64,000 nucleotides of DNA, taken from assembly GCF_000332095.2 (NCBI RefSeq), contig NZ_KI913949.1:124545-188544 (forward strand), written 5' to 3'. Shown piece after piece: positions 61,171 through 64,000 of the stretch (position 1 is its first letter; every line of letters starts with the position of its first letter). The notes beneath the pieces were generated by a model. That model did not search any database and was not told the origin of the DNA. It saw only the letters and a program-made list of their open reading frames with translations. A program made the translations under genes and the position numbers. The stretch comes from Leptolyngbya sp. PCC 6406 (GTDB lineage Bacteria; Cyanobacteriota; Cyanobacteriia; Phormidesmidales; Phormidesmidaceae).

Positions 61171-61620
61171 CTACCCCCACCGGGCGTCTCCGAGGAGTTG
61201 ATCGAGCAAGGCTTGCCAAGTGGCGTTGGGCTGCCAAATTTTGTGCAAGTCGGCCATGGCTTTATCACTGGCGATGCCTTGCTGTATCCGCCATGCATAC
61301 ATGAATGCTGACACCCGCATGTTGGCGGCGCAGTGCACCAGGATTTTCTGGTTTGGGTGGGCGGCCATGGCTGCTGTGAAGGTCTGAAAGGCTTCCACTG
61401 TAGGCGCTTCCCACACTACGGGAATGGAAATGTAGGTCATGCCGTAGCTCTCCACCCGCGATCGCTCATCCGACAGGGCATTGTCAGAACTGGGTAGCGC
61501 CAGGTTGATCACCACCTCAAAGCCAGCCTGGTGAATGGCTTTGAATTGGTCAGCGGTAGGTTGCCCAGAGGTCGCTAGCCGATCCGTCAGGGGAAGATAG
61601 TTATAAATACTCGTGAGCAT
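61171..61620 (-). CDS. Protein tyrosine phosphatase-like protein
   Basis: About 149 residues: LTSIYNYLPLTDRLATSGQP, FEVVINLALPSSDNALSDER, then the P-loop-like KILVHCAANMRVSAFMYAWR. Overall like the DSP/beta-lactamase-hydrolase-type PTP family. The loop is C-x4-R (CAANMR) rather than the canonical C-x5-R. Starts 17 bp after the MOSC stop; ATG 61620 is preferred to the TTG at 61641. Likely co-transcribed with the MOSC gene. Confidence 0.82.
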   Translation of the reverse strand: MLTSIYNYLPLTDRLATSGQPTADQFKAIHQAGFEVVINLALPSSDNALSDERSRVESYGMTYISIPVVWEAPTVEAFQTFTAAMAAHPNQKILVHCAANMRVSAFMYAWRIQQGIASDKAMADLHKIWQPNATWQALLDQLLGDARWG

Positions 61621-61637
61621 AGACGGCAATTCAAAAT

Positions 61638-62432
61638 TCAAAATCCATCTCCATCATCCCTGAAGCACGGGTCTCCTAGACACAACACCTTCCCTGCCTC
61701 GGTCGCTGCGACACGGGTATTTACGGCGAGGCGATAGAAGTGGTTGAAACGCGATCGCGCCACCCCCGCTGGCAGAGACTGCGATCGCAGTTGGCTAAAC
61801 CGGGATTGAAACGCCTTGATTGCGGCTCCACTGTGGGTATCGCGGGTGGGCACAATGCAGCGCTGGCAGGGATTAATACCCTGGAGGGTGACAGCACCGA
61901 TGGAAAAAGCAACCGGATCCCCATTTTCTGAAAAAAGCTGGTCTTCCCAAAAGGCGGGCACCCCATCAATTTCCAAGTTAGTCCGAAAGCGACGGCGGGT
62001 TTCCTCTAGGGATAGCTCAAACCAGCCCGCCACCGTTGCCAGCGTGGCGGTGCTAATCACCGTGGGACCGGGGGAGATCGTGTCATCGGGGAAACCCATT
62101 TCACGATTGCGGCTCAGGGTCACGGGCTGCTGGAAATAGCGCCCCAACCATGCCTCTAAGGCCGTGCGATCGCGGGTCAGGTCAAACCCGACTTTTTCAC
62201 TGTCACCGTCTCGCCAGAGGGTAATGTGGCTCAGGTCTGGGGAAAAGTGCGATCGCAGAGTATGCACCTGGGCATTACGCTTGCCGTTAATAAACTGGCT
62301 CCGCTGATCCATCAAGGCAAAGGCGCGATCGCCCTCCAGGGCTCCACTGGCCAGCAACGTCGCCGTCGGCACCGCGAGGCCATCTAGGGACTTGAGGGGA
62401 TAGAGATCAATCCGAGCTAGGTGGGGAGACAT
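61638..62432 (-). CDS. MOSC domain-containing protein
   Basis: A 264-residue protein with MOSC_N (RIDLYPLKSLDGLAVPTATL, ~6-25; GDRAFALMDQRSQFINGKRN) and MOSC (about 120-255: RRRFRTNLEIDGVPAFWEDQ; LQGINPCQRCIVPTRDTHSG). The conserved Cys lies in NPCQRCIVPTRD. MOSC proteins bind sulfur or molybdenum cofactor and deliver or reduce N-hydroxylated substrates. Start ATG 62432. Confidence 0.9.
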   Translation of the reverse strand: MSPHLARIDLYPLKSLDGLAVPTATLLASGALEGDRAFALMDQRSQFINGKRNAQVHTLRSHFSPDLSHITLWRDGDSEKVGFDLTRDRTALEAWLGRYFQQPVTLSRNREMGFPDDTISPGPTVISTATLATVAGWFELSLEETRRRFRTNLEIDGVPAFWEDQLFSENGDPVAFSIGAVTLQGINPCQRCIVPTRDTHSGAAIKAFQSRFSQLRSQSLPAGVARSRFNHFYRLAVNTRVAATEAGKVLCLGDPCFRDDGDGF

Positions 62433-62695
62433 AGGTCAGGCGGGCATGATGGATGGGAAACTGGGGAGCCGGAAAGTCTTGTCCGGCCTCCCCCTCTCCC
62501 AGATCCCTGAGCTTGTCGTTGGCTTTGCCTGCCTGTAGCGCAGAAGGGGGAGAGGGGACACGGCATTCAAGGAAGGCTTAACCTGCCCGATAGGGCTTGG
62601 GGATGAGGGCCAAGGTGTTTGTACACAATAGATCCTGATGGGAGAGTCGCGTCAACCATATCCTTGGGGTTCCGTCTCCCCTTACACTGGATCTA
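62433..62695. other. Intergenic, no gene seen
   Basis: Contains a CCTCCCCCTCTCCCAG-type repeat fragment; presumed promoters of the divergent MOSC and plsY genes. Confidence 0.4.
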
Positions 62696-63358
62696 GTGTC
62701 AGCGGGGATCGTTCAGGTGGCTTGGGTTACCGGATTGGGACTGTTGGTTCTGGCCTATTTTCTGGGGTCGATCCCCACGGGCTATCTCGTAGCCAAGGCC
62801 GTTCAAGGCATTGATATCCGTCAGTATGGCTCTGGCAATACGGGGGCGACAAATGTACTGCGAGTGGTGGGCAAGCCCGCCGCGATCGCAGTTTTATTAG
62901 TAGATCTGACCAAGGGTCTGCTGGCGGTGTTGGGAATGGGGCAACTGCTGCCCATGGTCGTGACCTCCAGCACCGTGCTAAACCTATCGCCCTGGTGGAT
63001 TACCCTGGCGGGACTGTTGGCGATTGTGGGTCATAGCAAATCTATTTGGCTGCAATGGAGTGGGGGCAAGTCCGCCGCCACGGGATTGGGGGTGTTGTTG
63101 GCAATGGCATGGCCCGTGGGGCTGGGGGTTGCCCTCGTATTTGCCACTACCTTGGCCTTCAGTCGCATTGTCTCTCTAGGGTCGATGGTGGCAGCAGTGG
63201 CGGCGGCGGTGCTGATGGCGATGACCCAGCAGCCCCTCCCCTATACCCTAATTGCGATCGCCGGTAGCCTCTACGTGATCCTGCGCCACCGCACCAATAT
63301 TGATCGCCTCCTTTCTGGGACTGAGCCTCGCCTGGGGAGCCAGTCGAGCCACAGCTAG
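62696..63358 (+). CDS. plsY: Glycerol-3-phosphate acyltransferase PlsY
   Basis: A 220-residue membrane enzyme: LAYFLGSIPTGYLVAKAVQG, DIRQYGSGNTGATNVLRVVG (catalytic block 1), VGHSKSIWLQWSGGKSAATG (block 2), and LYVILRHRTNIDRLLSGTEP. It transfers acyl from acyl-phosphate to glycerol-3-phosphate. GTG start at 62696. The stop TAG (63356-63358) is formed by the end of a partial family-3 MITE. Confidence 0.94.
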   Translation: MSAGIVQVAWVTGLGLLVLAYFLGSIPTGYLVAKAVQGIDIRQYGSGNTGATNVLRVVGKPAAIAVLLVDLTKGLLAVLGMGQLLPMVVTSSTVLNLSPWWITLAGLLAIVGHSKSIWLQWSGGKSAATGLGVLLAMAWPVGLGVALVFATTLAFSRIVSLGSMVAAVAAAVLMAMTQQPLPYTLIAIAGSLYVILRHRTNIDRLLSGTEPRLGSQSSHS

Positions 63359-63389
63359 GGGCTGTGGACAATCAAAGCCAGATTCCTCA
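63356..63389 (+). mobile_element. MITE family 3, left-end fragment
   Basis: TAGGGGCTGTGGACAATCAA then AGCCAGATTCCT; only the first 34 bp of the element remain. Confidence 0.75.
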
Positions 63390-63409
63390 ACTTAATGACA
63401 CTTCGGCGA

Positions 63410-63431
63410 ACAAGGGGCTTCAGTCCCTTGT
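63410..63431. repeat. Imperfect ACAAGGGG palindrome
   Basis: ACAAGGGGCTTCAGTCCCTTGT, two mismatches from perfect; between convergent plsY and TPR genes. Confidence 0.7.
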
Positions 63432-63447
63432 CTGTACTTATCCGTAC

Positions 63448-64000
63448 TTAATCCGAGTGAGGACCGCTACAAATGCCCTGTACCTGAGCCAACCATTGCC
63501 GCACTTGGTTAGCCTGGGGGCTTTCCAGTGGGATCTGGGAGGTGGGATGGGCAAAGCAGTCGAGGGCGTGGCAGTAATCTGCGATCGCACCATTCCAGTC
63601 TCCCCACAGGTGACAGGTACGCCCCCGCTCTCCATAGATCAGCCCGGTCAATTGGCGAAACACCAGGGCTTCATCCAGGGCCATCAGGGCCGCATTGTAG
63701 CGGCGCAGTTTCCGCAGGGTAACGGCTTGGTTGATGCGCGCACGAATGTGGATCGGGTTGAGATTGATGGCCCGGTCATAATCCGCCAGCGCCAAATCTA
63801 AGGCTCCCTTGACCGCCGCCCCTGGGCCAGCAAAGTAATTGCCTCGATTGTTATAGGCCGCCGCCAACAGAGGATCCAAGCTCAAGGCCCGGTTGTAATC
63901 TCGCAGCGCCGCCTCTCCCTGCCCCGCCCACGAATACACCAAGCCCCGGTTGCTATAGTCCTCAGCACTGTGGGGATAGCGGCTCAGAACCCCTGTCAGA
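63448..64000 (-). CDS. TPR protein, 5'-truncated by window edge
   Basis: The frame is open past 63942 to the window end, so the N-terminus is missing. Visible repeats: YSNRGLVYSWAGQGEAALRD, YNRALSLDPLLAAAYNNRGN, LADYDRAINLNPIHIRARIN, then a less regular region ending CSGPHSD. TPRs form protein-binding superhelices. Partner and location cannot be inferred from this part. Confidence 0.85.
   Translation of the reverse strand, partial: LTGVLSRYPHSAEDYSNRGLVYSWAGQGEAALRDYNRALSLDPLLAAAYNNRGNYFAGPGAAVKGALDLALADYDRAINLNPIHIRARINQAVTLRKLRRYNAALMALDEALVFRQLTGLIYGERGRTCHLWGDWNGAIADYCHALDCFAHPTSQIPLESPQANQVRQWLAQVQGICSGPHSD

Overview
The window is chromosomal DNA of a cyanobacterium. It encodes the photosystem II D1 protein (psbA), a single-helix Hli/Scp protein, CP12, SecG, type III glutamine synthetase (glnN), a geranylgeranyl-PP synthase, and several families confined to cyanobacteria and plastids (DUF2499, DUF3593, Mo-nitrogenase C-terminal-like, RemA/DUF370). 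The HIP1 octamer GCGATCGC is scattered through most genes. D1 is 353 residues with a nine-residue C-terminal extension. It therefore lacks the seven residues that normally make cyanobacterial D1 360 long, as in chloroplasts and as reported for the chlorophyll-b-containing Prochlorothrix hollandica. Prochlorothrix or a close relative is my best guess; nothing else in the window tests it.

Layout. 1-2.2 kb: 3' end of a WD40 protein made of near-identical 126-bp units, repeats, and a DUF433/DUF5615 toxin-antitoxin pair whose toxin has an in-frame stop. 2.2-14.3 kb: housekeeping genes (Na+/H+ antiporter with USP domain, ArfB, FAH-family enzyme, rpsF, hliP, FIST sensor, cp12, ArsC/Spx-like, Ap4A phosphorylase, secG). 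14.3-15.8 kb: an IS630-family element with a split transposase, next to a related MITE. 16-23.4 kb: lipoproteins, PAP2-like, crtE, folD, SLH protein. 23.4-25 kb: a dense nest of small transposable elements. 25-47.4 kb: lepB, NAGPA-like, remA, rqcH, polA, glnN, rpmB, queA, a broken GIDE-like gene, HIT, psbA, nuclease-like, glycosyltransferase, VOC protein, DUF3593/DUF2499, csaB, a ferric-reductase-like protein, a new 55-aa membrane protein and tenA. 47.9-58.2 kb: a visibly AT-richer island with a pentapeptide/membrane protein, a giant exported HEAT-repeat protein and, divergently, an exported CHAT (caspase-like) protease with a POTRA-like N-terminal domain. 58.4-64 kb: murJ, an exported small protein, a PTP-like/MOSC pair, plsY and the 3' part of a TPR gene.

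Two things stand out. First, the 48-58 kb island looks like one functional unit: exported caspase-like protease, exported giant scaffold, and membrane protein with a C-terminal helical adaptor-like module. It is my candidate for an undescribed system. Second, the window is saturated with MITE-like elements of several families. Some have perfect 8- or 9-bp target duplications. Others have TA-flanked ends matching the local IS630 element. Many sit exactly on stop codons, and some supply a gene's start codon, stop codon or C-terminal residues. All domain assignments are by eye; no database search was run.
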